From contig JAQFVV010006232.1 of NCBI GenBank assembly GCA_028023455.1, forward strand, positions 372,001-436,000: 64,000 bases of DNA, written 5' to 3'. Every line of letters begins with the position of its first letter. The stretch's first letter is position 1. Shown piece after piece: positions 45,280 through 59,509 of the stretch. The position numbers and the translations under genes were made by a program. The stretch is from Epiperipatus broadwayi. Taxonomy: Eukaryota; Onychophora; Udeonychophora; Euonychophora; Peripatidae. The notes below the pieces were generated by a model that was not told where the DNA came from, searched no databases, and was given only the letters and a program-made list of their open reading frames with translations.

Positions 45280-48085
45280 TACAATTTTAAAAATAATAAA
45301 AAAAAGTAGAGTTTTTAATCTTCTAACAAATTGACATTTTCTAATTCTGGTGCCAATTTTTTTCAATGTTCAGCACTTTATTTTAATATAAAACTTTTAT
45401 TGTACATTAAAATTCAATAAATTGTATTTGATTTGTTAGAAATATACATTTACAAACATGAAACATTCTAAAAAAATCATATTTAAACATTCCAAATATT
45501 GTAAAAATAATACTAAACAGAGCATATAATGAGACAAAAAATGTTTTGTCATTTGACAATGGACATAAAAATAACCAAGTGAACAATTCCAAATAATCAA
45601 TGGAATTTTCATTCATTGAAATTTATTTTTAAAACAGAAATGAATAAATCTGATGTCTTAATAAATCTATAAATTTCTGTTTTAAAAAATAAAATTGCAT
45701 TTACAATTTTTTAAATATTTCAAAAGATCTAACAGTCTGTAAAGACATTAGTAATCAATTTCATAAGATGTAGTGATTTTCTTTGTTAGCATTGCACCAG
45801 AATTCCTTAACTTCTATTTTTAGAAATAAAACGTATATATAAAAGTGTAATCATGTATACTTTTGCTTTTAAATAATTAGAATACAATTATTGTATAAAA
45901 AGTCATGAACCTTTAATAAAGTATCCCCCAAAATCAATTTTTTTGCTATTCCAAAATTTGTTTTGAAGCAATCTCACAAATTCTCTTGAAACCAGATAAC
46001 AAAAAAATAAATTCACCAAATATGTGAAGACTGGAATAAATAACACTGAATTTGCTCACTATTGGAAAGTATTGACATTATCAGAACTTTTTTAAAATTA
46101 ATACATCAATATTATAGTAATTCTGTGTTCTAGTATCAAAAGAATAGGTATATTGAAAAAATAGTGTTAAAGATTGCCCAAAAATGATTTATAGTGGAAA
46201 AACTATCAGCATTATTTCCCCCCAAAATACCCATATAATACATAGTGTCTAACATTATGTGTTATGACATTTATTAATTTGTAACTATATGGGATTAATA
46301 TATTAATTATGTAAAAATTATAAAAAAGAAAAATATTGTGATTAGTTAAAGAAGTTTGTGATTATTTTCAAGTTAGTTATATAAAGTTATTTTTTACTAT
46401 ATTACTCCACACAGTATTGTGATAAAAATTATGCAAAAAAGAATGATTAAATCAATTCTGCATTTGAATTAAAATTACTGTGAAGTATCATGCTATGAGT
46501 AACCAAATGATAATAAAGCATTATCTAATTAAATAGAAATTATGAGTAATTTAAAAAAATTGGATCTTTCTCATTGACTGTAAGTGTCCATATTTTATTG
46601 ATATCCTGCATATTCCTTGTCTTCTTGGTAAATATTTGATTTATTCAGTGTAAATATAATTAAAAATTTTATATTTTAATATTTTACAATGATAACCTGA
46701 AAATATTTGTAAAAGTTTCTGGAGAACACGAAGAAGATGTAAAATTGGACATTAAATGATGCAAAGTGCAAGAAATTTATTGTAAAAATTGTTGAAAAAA
46801 TGTAAAATTGATTTCCTGATTCAGAGTTGATTTTTTATATGTTGACTTTAAAATTTACCTGAAAAATCCACCCAGAATTAAAATCTACATTTCAAAGTTA
46901 TAAATGACTTCTATTTGATAAAAAAAACTGTTAATAACTCATTTCATACAAACATTACATTTAAAAGAACTTTCAGGAAAAAAATCAATCAGATATGAAT
47001 GTTGTTAATATTAAAAGAAAGTTTATACAATAAAAGCACTATTAGTTTTGAAAAAGAAAAGCTTAATAAAGATTTGAAATATCTTCGCAGATTCTCAAAT
47101 GTAAATTTAATTTTTTAATATTATGTTTACTGTAAATGTGAAATAATATATTTTCTTTTATATATTAGATTTACATATTTTAAGATGTAATTCTAGATAA
47201 AAATGTTACAATATTATTTTAATATATGGTAAAAAAATATAAAAAGTTTATAATTATTTCGAAAGAAATTTAAAATGATTAATAGAAAAATTTGTTTCAT
47301 TAAATAGATCTAATAAGTAAAAAATAATAATATAAATGATAGAATAGGATTTACATTGTAATCAGTTAAAATTAAAACTTTAAATTAAATACACTTTTTA
47401 ATTAATAAAATAAAAATTATTCAATATTAATACATGAATAAGAGTCTATGAATATCCATGTATGTGTTATGTTGAAAAGTTTGATTAATAGACTAGTTTT
47501 GAAAATGAATATTATTATTACTTAAATATGAAATAAATACTATAAAGCATTAATTTTTGAAAATTTTAGATTCAAAATTTAATAAAAGTTGTATGCAGTT
47601 GAAAAATAATCACTACTGAATACTCACATAGTGATTTAAGAGGCAAAATGCAAAATTGTATATATGTTGATTTATGTTATAAATGCATAGTGATCAATAT
47701 TTAGTCATCTAGTGTTTGATACCACTGGATATATTTATTGTTATCCATGTCACTTTATATAAGTTTAGATTATTATTCACCATATCTTTACTTGTATTTT
47801 TGCTATGGACAGTTAACTTACTCTGTTACATATTATACTGAGGTATTTGAGATAATGAATTTATGAGTATAGTAATATTTGGAGAATAATTATTAATATA
47901 TTGACATATATAGGTATTGGAGCTTTGTAGTTAATACCAATGAGAATGCCTTTTTGAGTAGTTATTTCATATATCATGATTTAAGTATTGAGTAAAAGTC
48001 ATTGATGGATGTTTGTTGATTTGATTGCATACATTTCTTAGTAAATTTATGAAGTAATTTTGTGACATATGTCAATATATATATA
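45280..48085. other. AT-rich DNA, no gene seen
   Basis: No domain, RNA motif or repeat copy is recognisable; the minus frame at 45407-45616 is Phe/Ile-rich and composition-like. Confidence 0.45.
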
Positions 48086-48086
48086 T

Positions 48087-48113
48087 TGTAACGGAATATA
48101 ATATTCCGTTACA
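48087..48113. repeat. 27-base palindrome TGTAACGG...CCGTTACA
   Basis: TGTAACGGAATAT is followed by a single A and its exact reverse complement. It contains two CG dinucleotides in a CG-poor setting. TGTAACGG is also a plausible LTR 5' end, so this could mark a solo LTR start or a minimal foldback. I cannot find the matching far end. Confidence 0.6.
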
Positions 48114-48114
48114 T

Positions 48115-50635
48115 TATTTTAAAATGAAAATAAAAAGATCGTAAATAAAAATTGATTTATTAAAAAGAAAAAAACTTAAAAACTGAAAATTAAAAGTTGT
48201 TTAATATATATATTGTCACGCAGATGGAAAACTTAAACTATTTTAAGAAAAAGTATTTGAAAGTATTTTTTTTTTAAAAAAAAGTAAAAATATAAAGATT
48301 GATATTTTAAAAATAGAAATAATGTTGATTTCTATAATCTTAGAAAATGGAAATGATTGTTCTATTAATTAAATGATTGTTCTAAAGCAAACCAACCTTT
48401 GGGGCACTTAAAATAAATTAAATGGTAAGAGAAAAAGAAATTAAATGACCAATGTAAACACCAGAAATGTCAGCATGGACCGTAATTGAAACACCAGAGG
48501 ATTAGTGACGTTTTTCTTGTTGAATCCAAAGATTGGATGATAAGAGACTAATAAAAATATAAAAGCCAAATTATTATTATTATAATTGTTATCTGAGAGC
48601 TGACTATGAATATGTCGTTATAACTAGCTATATTGCAGATTTTCACAATGTGGAAGTCTGCAATAAATTTAATTTTCAGACAACCAGCTGAGACCTCCCT
48701 ATGACAGTTATGAACCAAAAAGGAATAGAAAGTAGCAGCTTCATTTTTAAAAAGGAAGAACAAACAATCTACATAAGTGATCATGAAGATGGACCTCAAA
48801 ATCTGCAGAATCTGTAAAGTATAAACTTTTACCAATTGAACTTTCTTTTAAATAATTACCGTATAACATCAATAAGTAATCAATCCAAAAAAAAAGTAAT
48901 ATAAATGAATGTACTCTTATCTGACCAAGAATAGAACTCTAAATCAATTATAAATATTTGTTTTTATATACATTTGCTATTTCAATCATTTCCATTTTTT
49001 TAAATTTAATTATTTATGTTTGTATTTAACTAAGTTATTTATTTCTATCTGTTAAATAAAATGTATTAAATTAAAGTTGGGTGTAGATAGCTGCATGGAT
49101 AAAGATTAATAACTATGTTTAAATTAGTTTGTTTAATTTAAGGGATTTTAATTCCAGGCTATTTGTTTTATAGTTAGGGCAATGATTGTGGAGGGATATA
49201 TGGGTGTTTATATTAATGTAATGTGAAGCGTGTTTAGCATACAGGGCAATGTGCCCAACTGAATGCATGACCCCAAAGAGGCAGTCATATCATTGAAATG
49301 GTCGCAGATGTATTTCCTGTGCCATTGACCTCTTTTAGCTCTATGGACAGGGATTTATAAGACAGCAGAAAGACCGCTCTCCCCCATACGTAGCACTCTT
49401 TAAAAAAAATTTATATACATGATTCCTTAGTCAGTCAGATGCACTTTTCTGTTCTGGACACGAATCATTTCCTTCAAATAATATCACACTGTCAGGTGCA
49501 CATTCCTGTCAGTGTGGTTTTATGCTAGCATCTTCATATTACATTGGTTGAAAATATATATCTGGAAGCTGACATTGGGTTGGCTACAAACTTTTAGTCT
49601 GAGATTGAATGAATGTATTGATAAGTTTTTAAATGAAAAAAATCTATGTAGCCTATCTATGCTCGACATGCTAAAGTAAATATAATTTAAATACCCATCT
49701 GTGCAGTCTATTTAAATAGTAATTTGAATTTAAATTTAAAAAAAATTATTAATGTTAAAATCTAAAAATAAATTTATTCCTCAATTTTAAATGTGCGTTA
49801 ATAAAATCTATTTGTGTGTTAATTACTGGCAGTGGCTTCTTTTATTTTATTGTTTTAAATATTAATATATTTTGAGAATCTAAATCTATTGAAACTTATA
49901 AATGTTTAAAATCTCTGCTACTCTATGAGCTAGTGACATTGGGCAAACGGTCAGAATAATATATATAAACATTTTTTTTGAATCTTAACTTACGTATCTG
50001 CCTACTATATAATTTTTTCTAGGTTCAATGCCTAGATGGCGCCCTTGTAGTGCGGGTACATTAAAGGCTCATTCAGTGACCGTTAATATATATATATAAT
50101 TGTAGCCTTTCTATTTTGCTACATCATTATATGGTTGCAAGTAATGCTCAATTTTAAAAAAAAATTAAATTTTATATAATGATTAATTAAAACCTGTTAT
50201 TTAATTGGTAGAAGAAGTTAAAATACATTGTTTCTTTAGTATTAAGCTTAAGTTAATTTTAAAAAAATATAATCTAAGTTATAAATTTGAAATATAAAGT
50301 GTATTATTTATTTTAACATAAAAGTAAATAATAGTTAATATCATATGATATTTTAAATCAGTAGTTATAATTAATAAAAATTGATATTTTTATAAATATT
50401 AATAATTAAATTAAAATTGCTATTTATTTATTATTTTAAAATTATTTAATTAATGATGAAATAAATTAAAAGTGAGATGGGTGTAAAGACGTGTACACAC
50501 ACACATTCATCAAATAATAAATCAAATTTATTTCCAGGTACATTTAAAAAAAGCTATTGATTGTGAATAATAAATGTTATTATTTTAATTATATCAATTT
50601 CATTAAAAAGTTATTAAAATCAATAGTTATAATTA
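48115..50635. other. AT-rich DNA with unassigned higher-GC islands
   Basis: Three patches differ from the AT-rich surroundings: about 48449-48545, 49170-49400 (containing CAGGGCAATGTGCCCAACTG and a CCGCTCTCCCCCATACG stretch) and 50015-50090 (AGGTTCAATGCCTAGATGGC and GCGGGTACATTAAAGG). None gives a long frame or a tRNA fold that I can confirm. They may be fossils of unrecognised repeats. Confidence 0.35.
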
Positions 50636-50639
50636 AAGA

Positions 50640-50905
50640 GTTGTGAGTTGGAATAGTTTGAAGCCTGTCCATTAAAGTATAAATATTGGCTATCTTAATA
50701 TAAAGCTGAATACTGATTATATATATGTGTGAGGATAGTAATCTAGACCAAATGATGATTGCTGGTTTAGCATGAAATACGTATATTGGTGATTATTTAT
50801 CTTTTCAACATGTGTGTGATCAGATGGGTCAGCAATATGAGATGGCACTGAGAGTGGTGGGTTGTGTGAAAGTCTGAGTTCGAACCCTGCATGTATTACA
50901 TAATT
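50640..50905 (+). mobile_element. Short retroposon with hammerhead-like core and tRNA-like 3' end (copy 2)
   Basis: Second copy of the repeat at 11176-11432. The 3' end is strongly tRNA-like: GAGATGGCACTGAGAGTGG (A-box-like) and GAGTTCGAACCCTG (a good B box). Upstream is a hammerhead-like core at 50747-50790. Between them lies GGTGATTATTTATCTTTTCAACATGTGTGTGATCA. The tRNA-like part sits at the 3' end of the shared sequence, unlike usual SINEs where it is at the 5' end. Flanking target duplications are not evident. Confidence 0.65.
50747..50790 (+). ncRNA. Hammerhead-like ribozyme core in the retroposon
   Basis: Helix I is ACCAA (50747-50751) with TTGGT (50786-50790), five pairs. The core reads ATGATGA (50752-50758), with the invariant first C replaced by A; copy 1 keeps this C. 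Helix II is TGCT/AGCA (50760-50763, 50769-50772) with loop GGTTT. GAAA is at 50774-50777, and helix III ATACGTAT closes on itself before A50785 as the cleavage base. Each copy is damaged in a different place, while the parts taken over the two copies fit the hammerhead layout. Confidence 0.45.
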
Positions 50906-50909
50906 ATAA

Positions 50910-53900
50910 TGTAAATTATAAACTTTAAGTATCAAAATTTAAGTTTCAACAAAGAATATATTATTATTAAAAGTTAAATTTAAATTTTACATTATTAAAA
51001 TTAAGAAAATGTTAATTTCATAATATTAACTAAAATCATATTAAAAAAGTGTAGACAAATTAATTAATATTAATTTTTTTTTGCCATATGTCTGAAAATA
51101 ATTAACCAATCAGGTATTGTGAAATTTTTCCTATTAATATAAGATGAGCAGGTGATAGAGGAAGAAAATCAAGATAAATTTCAAGAAATAAACTGTATTT
51201 TTTGTCTTAAAAATTTTAAGTATAAATTTATTGAAATATTATTATTTTAACCTTAAAAGTGGAATACTACAGGAGCTGACTATAACTTGTGAGAAATTGA
51301 AGGAAATAAAATTTCATTCAAGTTGATAAAATGTATTTTTATAAGATACTTTGCAGATTATCAAACAGTACTACTGATAGAAAATGCAAAGGAGATGTAA
51401 AGAATTTATATTTTATTAATTTTTATATGCAGAATGATAGAAAACATTTCCTACTGTCTAGTCATTAGTAATGATAAAGAAAATTATTTTGATTCATTAA
51501 AATTATTGATATTTCCAGATAGAAATTTCTTAGGGACTTTATTAGAATGATAATGGCCTAAAAGAAGAATGATGTAATGCAGACTAATTTTATTGAAAGT
51601 TTATAACTACTAACTGTTATATTATTTAAGTATTGGAATTATTAACATATTAAATATGAATTAATTGGAGAACTCTAGAACTTTATAATTCTACTAGCAA
51701 ATAAAATGAAACTTTTAAAAAATATAATAAATATTATTAAACAGTAAAATCATATTTATTAAATGTGAAGGAATGTTATCAATGACATAAGAAGTAAGAA
51801 TTTTTAATATAAGAACTTATTATTGTTGATAAATAACATTTATTTGGATTTTTCTTCATGTTTTTATTTCAGAGAAGAGTGCAAAGGAGAGAGGGGGTGT
51901 TTTTAATTTCAAGCAACAGTTGGGAGGGTGGTCAGCATAGTTACCAATATTCATCTGGAAATATGATTTTTATTTAGTTCAAGGAGTTGAAGAAAACTTT
52001 TTGTTTTATTATTTTAATATATAAAGTATAATTTTAAGATAGTATGGTACTTATAGTTATTTGATCTATATTTTGTTATTTTTTAGATTTAAATTTTTTA
52101 GAATTTTTAGGTATATATAAAAAAGAAAAGTCAGAATTTTTCTTTGGTTCTGACTATGATTCTATAATGTAAAAGAAATTATATCTACAAGAGTGTTAGC
52201 GATAATAATCATAAAATATTATGATTAAGGTAACTTTATTTTTTTTAGTATAAAATATAGCTATTGAAGTTTTAAGTCAGGAATCAGGTAAAATAAATAT
52301 GTGTAATATTTAATATGTGTGTATTTATGTGAAAGTATATAATATAGGATTGAATATATTTATTATAATCTTAATATCAGTATATAAGTGTATGTATGAT
52401 TGATCTCACTATAAGTTAAAGATAACAAACTTATTATATTTATGATAAATTATATCATAAATTATTTGTTTGTTTATTTAATCCTCTTGGTGTGTTCAAA
52501 AGTATGGAGAGATTAAGAATAAGTTTGGATATTATTTGAGAAATGATGAATAATATTTTTATGTGATGTTAAGTATTTTATAAAGTAGTGGTACAGAAAA
52601 GTAGTTACTAGAAATTCTGTAGTGTTAGGGATGTGTTCTTTAAGGTTAAGTATGATACAATATAAAGTAAGTTAGAATATTTGTGACATATGGAGAGTGA
52701 CATTTTTTTAAATCTGTAAGTATTTAAAATAGAAGCCAAGATAGAAATTAAGGTAGACACAAGAAAATGTGGACTTAAATTGCATAATCCATAGTATCAT
52801 TGTTTATTATAATTTTATAAGATATCAATTCCACACTTATTATCACAAAAATCATACTTATATATATATATCATTTAAAGGAATTGTAGATTTACGCATT
52901 GGTAATAGCTAAACATTCAAATGATGATAAGATAAACCCATTTAATGCAAGAAGGATGAATGTAAAAATAAAGATTTTATGAATGTTTTTATCATATATT
53001 AGAAATCAAAATATAGAATGAAAGTCTTGAGTATAAGAGGTATGATATTGAAAAGAAAATCTGATAATTATTTATATTATTGTAAACAATATAATAATGT
53101 GCCATTATCTTAATAAATATCTAAATAGTTTAAAATTATTTTATAACAAATAATAAATATAGAAAGAGTATAATAAGTCATATAGCTATAATTAAATCAT
53201 AATATTATAAGAAGATTAAAAGTAAGGTAATGATAATATAAAGAACATATTTGTAAAATATTTAGAATGTTTTCAAATACAAATTGTATATTTTAATGAT
53301 AACTAAAATACAGGCTTATTAAATACCTGTATCAATATATGTAATATAAGGTATATGAGCATAAACTTTCACATGACCCACCACTCACCACTCTATTTCA
53401 TAACACTGATAAAATATACTATATTATAGTTGTAAATAATTTTATAAAAATTATTTATTTTATTATAAGCATTTTATTAATGTTAGTTTTTAAAAGTTTT
53501 GTATAATGTTAAATAAATTTTTATTAAATATAAGATGTGTAATTTTTTTTTTAATTTTAAATTACTGCTATAATAAATGTTAATGTTTATTTTTTAAATT
53601 AACAAAAAGAGTGTCTTTTCTTGTTTTTCCAAGTCATTTTTCATCATCCTAACCACATATATATTGTGATAATTAAAGATATTTGGTATTATTGCACATA
53701 ATCTAAAATAATATAATAAATAAAAAAATATTATGATTATTAAAGATATTTGATATTGTATTCAAAACATAAATTAGTATAAATTTTTCTTCATCTTATT
53801 CAATGAGAATAATGAAGCCTAATAACTAATATGCCATCTAAGAATAAAATGATTAGATTATAATACATGGTAATAAGAAAATATTTTGGATTTGTTTATG

Positions 53901-56360
53901 ATAGTTAATAGGTATAAGTATTAGTTAATAATTTTAGTTAGTTTTTTAGTTAATTTTACAAAAAACATTAGAAAGAATTGATTAATATATTTGTTTCTTA
54001 ATTATTTTTAAATGCAGCAAGATCTAAGTAAAATCCTTCTTTACATTTGGTTATGCAGATTAATTTATTCATTTTAGAAACAATAGTTACCTGAGATATC
54101 GATGAAGTTTAGAAATATTAATAAAAGAAATGGTATACAATCATTTTAACAAATAATTGAATATTATATTGTGTTATAATTAAATTTAATATAGGAAATT
54201 GTAATATTAAATATAATTTATTAATTTTTAATTGTGAGTCATGGGAATGTCATTAATATTTTAGTGTAGTAGAGTTTGGTGATATTCCTCTGCCATTGGG
54301 GGTCTACTTTTTGTATATAATTAATGTTATAAAGTGGTACATTACTGGATGATTAGATAACAAGTCTCATGATTACAGTTATTTTATTATTAAGTAATTT
54401 AATAGGATTGATATTAAACATGAAATGAGTAATATTTGGATTAATAACATTTTCTAAGAAAGAAAGAAATTTGATTTGGCTGAGCTAAAATTAGTTATTG
54501 TTATTTACATCCACGGTATTATAGTAATTGTGGGTGGGGTATCTGTTTAAGGTACAATCATGCAAAAAAAAGAAAGACCAATTGAGATGTCATAGCAATA
54601 ATGTAGAAAATGCGGTTGAAAGGCTGATATTGATAATGTGGAAAAAAGTGTCACTACTATCCCCTCATTTGACTTGCAATTCGTTATGCATACAAAACTG
54701 ATATATTTCCACATAAAATAAAACTATTTTATCCTTTGATAATAGATTCACATTCAATAAAATAATAAATAAAATTTTCAGAGTTATTCAGTAATATGTG
54801 TACGCTTAGTCTTATTCTATTTAATAATAAAAATCCATACACATATATTGTTTCTTGCTATAAAAACTAATTAAGTGTAACTCCGTCTGTGTTTTAAAAC
54901 TAAGGCTAGCAATTTTAAATACAAAGTTGATTAATGATTTAATTTAGAGTTATGTAAAGTAAGAAAATAAATGCACTGTTATAAAGTGTGTTTATGCATT
55001 TTAGGATATGACAATGTAAAAGAGATTTTATGTATATCATCTTATCCAATATTTTTATACTTCAGATAACATTAATACCCTAATGATATATTTAATCCAA
55101 ATAGATTTTATGTGTAATCTAATATCTCAAATATGAACTTTTATATCATAAATATGCTGTGATTTGACAAAAGAGAAATATTAAAAATTAACAATTGCTT
55201 TACTACACAATATGAAATGAATAATAAAAACGAATAATAACAATAAAAAAATATATAAATGTCTAATAAATAATTTGTTTCCTAAATCTAATTTGAACTT
55301 GGGTTATGAAAAGTGCATTATATAACAGATAGGGTTGTGAAGACACAAATATTAAATAGGAATAGATTGTTTATTATTTCAAAATAATCCCCAATTTAAA
55401 TATTGGAGGATAATAATTATCATCATCATAAAAGATAAATGTTATATAGTAATTTTTAATTAGTTTGTTTCACTAACTAATTAATTATCAATAAATCTCA
55501 CTTAATATTGCTGGAGAAGTTTTCAGTCTTTTAAGAGAAGCAAATACAAATCATTGCTTAGGTACTTATTTATTTTGCCTCAAGATTCTTTACTGGATTC
55601 AATTACAGGCTTAAACATTAGAAGTGCTACTCAACTAACAAAATACAACTAGATCATTAGGATGCCTTGTTACAATACTTTATAACAATGAAAAATTAAC
55701 ACTAACATAAGAGTGATACATAAAATATACCTTACAGATATACTCATTTATAAAGAAGATTAACTTCATTTTAATTTTGAGATTGAACTTAGGAACCCAT
55801 AAAACATACAATAATTGCAATATAACACAGTTTTATATGTTTAATAATGACTGACATTTATACAATCTAAACTTCAGGTAAATATCATTTAATCTCATTC
55901 AATATCACTAATAATAATATTAAGAATATTACCAGTACATGGCATAGCAATATATGAAAAACTTTATAATAATAATAGTAGTAGTAGTAGTAATAATAAT
56001 AATAATAACAATAACAATAATAATAATCATCATTATCTTCTTGATGTTAGATTCATATTCTAACAGTAGTAATTGAGACAGATTCATCAAAAAATTGCTT
56101 GGTAGTGATTTTAAGGATCGGCTTATTAGTTTAAATTCTTAGGCATGACAATTCTCAGGCAGCATTTTCTCAATATTGAAAGGCTCACATGGATTGAAGG
56201 ACGAATGGGTATACTTTAAAAAATTAATAAACAATGTATTTATTTTTATAATGCACACTATGTAGGAAACTAGTGGTATAATTTTAAAAAATAATTTTCT
56301 AAGCCGTTCAAATTGGTATTGCATTTTTCTTGATTAGTACTACAATATAATTCTAAGTAT
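50910..56360. other. AT-rich DNA, no gene seen
   Basis: The whole stretch is AT-rich with dense stops. A weak relic of the tRNA-like arm may lie at 53335-53405 (CCACCACTCACCACTCTATTTCATAACACTGATA). A (GTA)n(ATA)n microsatellite is at 55968-56035. A higher-GC patch at 54490-54690 is unassigned. Confidence 0.4.
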
Positions 56361-56364
56361 ATAA

Positions 56365-57175
56365 CTAATTAATTTTATAATCACAAACAGTATAAGTCTC
56401 TTACATGCATGGCTGCTATGTTAAATATTCAGTTGATCACCTTACTTTTTTCTCAGTACCTTTTTCCTTCTTGAAAAAAAATTGTGCCTTTTCTCCCTCA
56501 ATTTTTGTTTACTAATTTTAAATTAAGCCATCTGTCTGTTATAACTTTCTACCATATGATAAAATATGCCTTTATCCACGTACCTCCAACTACAATGTTT
56601 TTTAAATTGTTTATTTGATTTCTTTCTGTTTAATTAAGTATTTGTTTTAATGAGGTAAATAAATTATTTATTTAAAATAATTTTAAAAAAAAAAAATTGT
56701 TTCTTATCTTAAAACCTTAATTAATTAAAAAGATTAACATTTGCATTTGGAATGCAGATTAATTGTTTTGCTAATGCAAATTATATTTATCATTTTTTAT
56801 TTCCAAAATTCTTGGATGAACAATTAATAAAATACAGATAAATTCTCACTTATCTAATTAATTTGATTAATTCTCATTCACTACACACACGCACATATAA
56901 ACAAATTCGCTTTTGCCTTTGACAGAAAAAAATATATATATATTTTTATGGGGAAAAAATTCAATTTTTCCTTCACATTTTAAAATTAAATATTGACTCC
57001 ATTTTCACATGCACATACCCTCACTTATGAATAATCAAATATTTAGATTATAATCTTATGATTTTGTCGTGCAGCCTAACCATTTAAAACATTATTTTTT
57101 CTATGAAAGTTGAACAATTTATAATACAGAATGTTTCTTCTATATTCAGAGTTCAATTCACCCATTATAACATTT
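56365..57175 (+). repeat. LTR-like direct repeat, left copy
   Basis: This aligns with 62855-63562 in the same orientation: ATAAGTCTCTTACAT at 56392/62883, ACTTTC-ACCATATGAT (56544/62966), TTCCAAAATTCTTGGATGAAC (56801/63199), TAAATATTGACTCCATTT (56986/63366) and CTATGAAAG-TGAACAATTTATAAT. Boundaries are approximate. Together the pair may be the LTRs of one element about 7.2 kb long or two members of one repeat family. Confidence 0.65.
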
Positions 57176-57507
57176 TCCTCTTAGAAGACGAAAACAAAAT
57201 GTCTCGCATTTAAATTTTTTATTTTATAATTCAATTAAAATTAACTATTATAGTCATAAGGTTTATTCATGAAGGTATGAAAATCCTTAAATGCTACATC
57301 ATTATTCTTCAGTACAGGTGTTATTTTCCCAAATCATTGGTTGAATATATGAATAATCTACTCTAACACCCTCCAATGAGCAGGTCAATGTATACATTAA
57401 AAATTAACAGTTATTAGAAGATCTAAAGTCAAAAATATTAACAGTTATTAGAGAACTAATCTCCTCAGACAAACATATTGGGATACTGGCAGGTGTGGTT
57501 GTACAGC

Positions 57508-58620
<1,113 letters not shown>

Positions 58621-58624
58621 TGAA

Positions 58625-59500
58625 AGACATTAATATACATCTGAATACTAGGAGTCATTGACTGGTATATGAGATAATTAAATAATTACTCTACTGAAAA
58701 TCTCAACAGAAAAACAAATGTTTCCTTTTGTTTCAAAATCAATGTAAGTGATTTGTACATCTATTCACTAAAATCTATAGCAAGTTGGCACACTTGTCAT
58801 TACACTGAACAGATATTCATTCATCAATTTACATCACAACAATCTCTACATATATTATCAATATGACTGTCAGAGTCTAAGACAAATACTTTCATTGAAA
58901 CTACTGATTTTAAGTATTAAATGGTTTTGATATACAGCACCTTTAAATATATAGTATTATTTCCAGGAGCTTCCATGTAGTAAAAATATAATGGCTAATT
59001 AGATGAAGTTTCAGTACAATAACAAGTATTTTCCTCAGACCTTCTTTCTCAAATCATAAGAATGGGTGTGGTGAGATTTAAAATCGATATTTTAAATATT
59101 GCCACACACATACTTCTGTATTTCTTTGATGGTTTTGATGCTCCTATTTGGAATAACTAAAAATCTATCACTCTCCTTTTTCATTTCAACCATGAATGGA
59201 TAGCTACATGTTGCTTTTGTAGACATAATTTGACACTCATTTCCAGAGCTGTTTTATCTGAATAGAAAAAGAATCAGAATTAAAACCAATTCTTTTTTAA
59301 TGTTTTTTTAAGGCTTTTCTATGATAATTTTATAATTTCTAATATTTGTTGCTTATATATATGTATTTTTAAACATATTTGCGATTATTTTATCTGAGTA
59401 CCATTACTTGTTCTGTGAATCCATTTATTGGATTTTGAACTGATTGATGTTTCTTTTGTTTTCTTCATAATATAGTATTGCTGTTGATTATCTTTCTAGG
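58625..59500. other. AT-rich DNA, no gene seen
   Basis: Between the microsatellite and the Gag-like relic; it may be the decayed continuation of the same retroelement, but no motif is readable. Confidence 0.35.
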
Positions 59501-59509
59501 CACCTTCAG

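Noticed and set aside
48548-48835. 95-codon minus frame in a slightly higher-GC patch
   Set aside because: No recognisable domain, no supporting splice or repeat context; too little to call a gene or exon.
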